Assembly (NCBI GenBank): GCA_009787945.1
Contig: WQSI01000056.1
Coordinates: forward strand, 1-10,913
Direction of reading: 5' to 3'
Source: Defluviitaleaceae bacterium
Lineage (GTDB): Bacteria; Bacillota; Clostridia; Lachnospirales; WRAX01
Length of the DNA: 10,913 nt
Shown here: piece after piece, positions 10,460-10,913 of the stretch
Position numbering within the stretch: position 1 is the first letter of the stretch
Layout: every line of letters begins with the position of its first letter
The notes under the pieces: generated by a model
Database searches by the model: none
Told to the model about the DNA's origin: nothing
What the model saw: only the letters and a program-made list of their open reading frames with translations
Translations under genes and position numbers: made by a program

Positions 10460-10913
10460 AATTAATAGAGATTGGGAAAGCGAAATTACCAAGCGTGTGG
10501 CAAAAATTAAAGAAGCCCTGGCAGATGCTAGGGCTGATGGCATTGTATTTGGTTCAAGCGGCGGCAAGGACTCTGCCCTTGTTGGCATTTTGTGTAAAAT
10601 GGCGACAGATAATGTTCTAGGTGTTATAATGCCCTGCGGCTCTGCTAGTAATTTTGGGCAGGATATGGAGGACGCAGGACTTTTAGGCGAAACCTACAAT
10701 ATCGACCATATTGTAATTGATTTAACCGAGGTCAAGCATCTGTTAGCACAGGGCATTATGGCTCATGTGCCAGTGACACAGCCAGCCAGTATAAATATCA
10801 ACCCCCGCCTGCGGATGACAACCCTTTACACAATTGCCCAAAGCCGCAATTATCTTGTGGCAGGCACAGGCAACCGTAGCGAAATCCACATGGGCTATTT
10901 CACAAAATGGGGG
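10452..10913 (+). CDS. nadE: NAD+ synthetase NadE, ammonia-dependent type (3' end outside the window)
   Basis: NadE converts nicotinic acid adenine dinucleotide to NAD+ using ATP and ammonia. The visible 154 codons start at ATG 10452, with TGAGGA 9 nt upstream, overlapping the previous gene by 8 nt. They contain the N-type ATP-pyrophosphatase loop SGGKDS (36-41), GVIMPC (57-62) with the following EDAGLLGE segment, and the conserved block NPRLRMTTLYTIAQ ... NYLVAGTGNRSEIHMGYFTKWG (117-154). The synthetase domain begins about 30 residues from the start, so there is no N-terminal nitrilase-type glutaminase domain. This is the short, NH3-using form unless a partner exists elsewhere. It is truncated only by the window edge. 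Confidence 0.94.
   Translation, partial: MIKINRDWESEITKRVAKIKEALADARADGIVFGSSGGKDSALVGILCKMATDNVLGVIMPCGSASNFGQDMEDAGLLGETYNIDHIVIDLTEVKHLLAQGIMAHVPVTQPASININPRLRMTTLYTIAQSRNYLVAGTGNRSEIHMGYFTKWG

Overview
The window looks like chromosomal DNA from a Gram-positive anaerobe of the Clostridia (Bacillota). The reasons are strong purine-rich Shine-Dalgarno (SD) sites before almost every gene, TTG starts, canonical TTGACA/TATAAT promoters, FctA/pilin-like surface domains, an Rpn nuclease gene of Firmicutes type, a DUF436/YwlG gene, and a short NadE. This is inference; no rRNA or species marker is present. The three tRNA genes do not encode their CCA ends.

Left part (1-2530), accessory and eroded. 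A partial adhesin-like gene on the minus strand (1-385) diverges from two plus-strand pieces of an FctA-type pilin domain protein (518-1231, 1254-1652). Those pieces are split by an insertion of about 64 nt and a frame change. A convergent small minus-strand gene follows (1722-1988). Then comes a gene-poor stretch of 544 bp holding a 94-bp element with perfect 24-bp inverted ends, five copies of a 19-bp tandem repeat, and the C-terminal remnant of another small gene.

Middle part (2533-5280), metabolic genes on the plus strand: a short-chain dehydrogenase missing a segment of its cofactor fold, dapF (lysine/peptidoglycan precursor), and guaA overlapping dapF by ATGA. GuaA has a complete ATP-pyrophosphatase and dimerisation half. 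Its glutaminase half has lost the catalytic core in frame, so it should be an ammonia-dependent enzyme.

Rpn locus (5415-6938). A complete PD-(D/E)XK Rpn-family nuclease gene with its own promoter contains an ideal internal SD and an in-frame ATG (6032). That start would make the 87-aa C-terminal domain alone, as in the known RpnL/RpnS gene-within-gene toxin-antitoxin pairs. Directly downstream, after a terminator, is a second copy of only the 3' part of the gene. It has the same internal SD/ATG (6498) and no other good start. Its product would be a free-standing RpnS-like protein whose flanks are near-identical to the first copy but whose central 25 residues are replaced. This is the most interesting feature of the window.

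Right part. A minus-strand unit driven by a perfect sigma-A-like promoter reads tRNA-Glu, tRNA-Cys, a DUF4272 gene, and tRNA-Leu, ending in a strong hairpin. Upstream of it lies a GNAT acetyltransferase - DUF436 pair, coupled by an AGG AGG TAG stop that doubles as the next SD. It diverges from hslO (Hsp33 chaperone), a 66-aa unknown protein and nadE (cut by the window end), from two back-to-back promoters.
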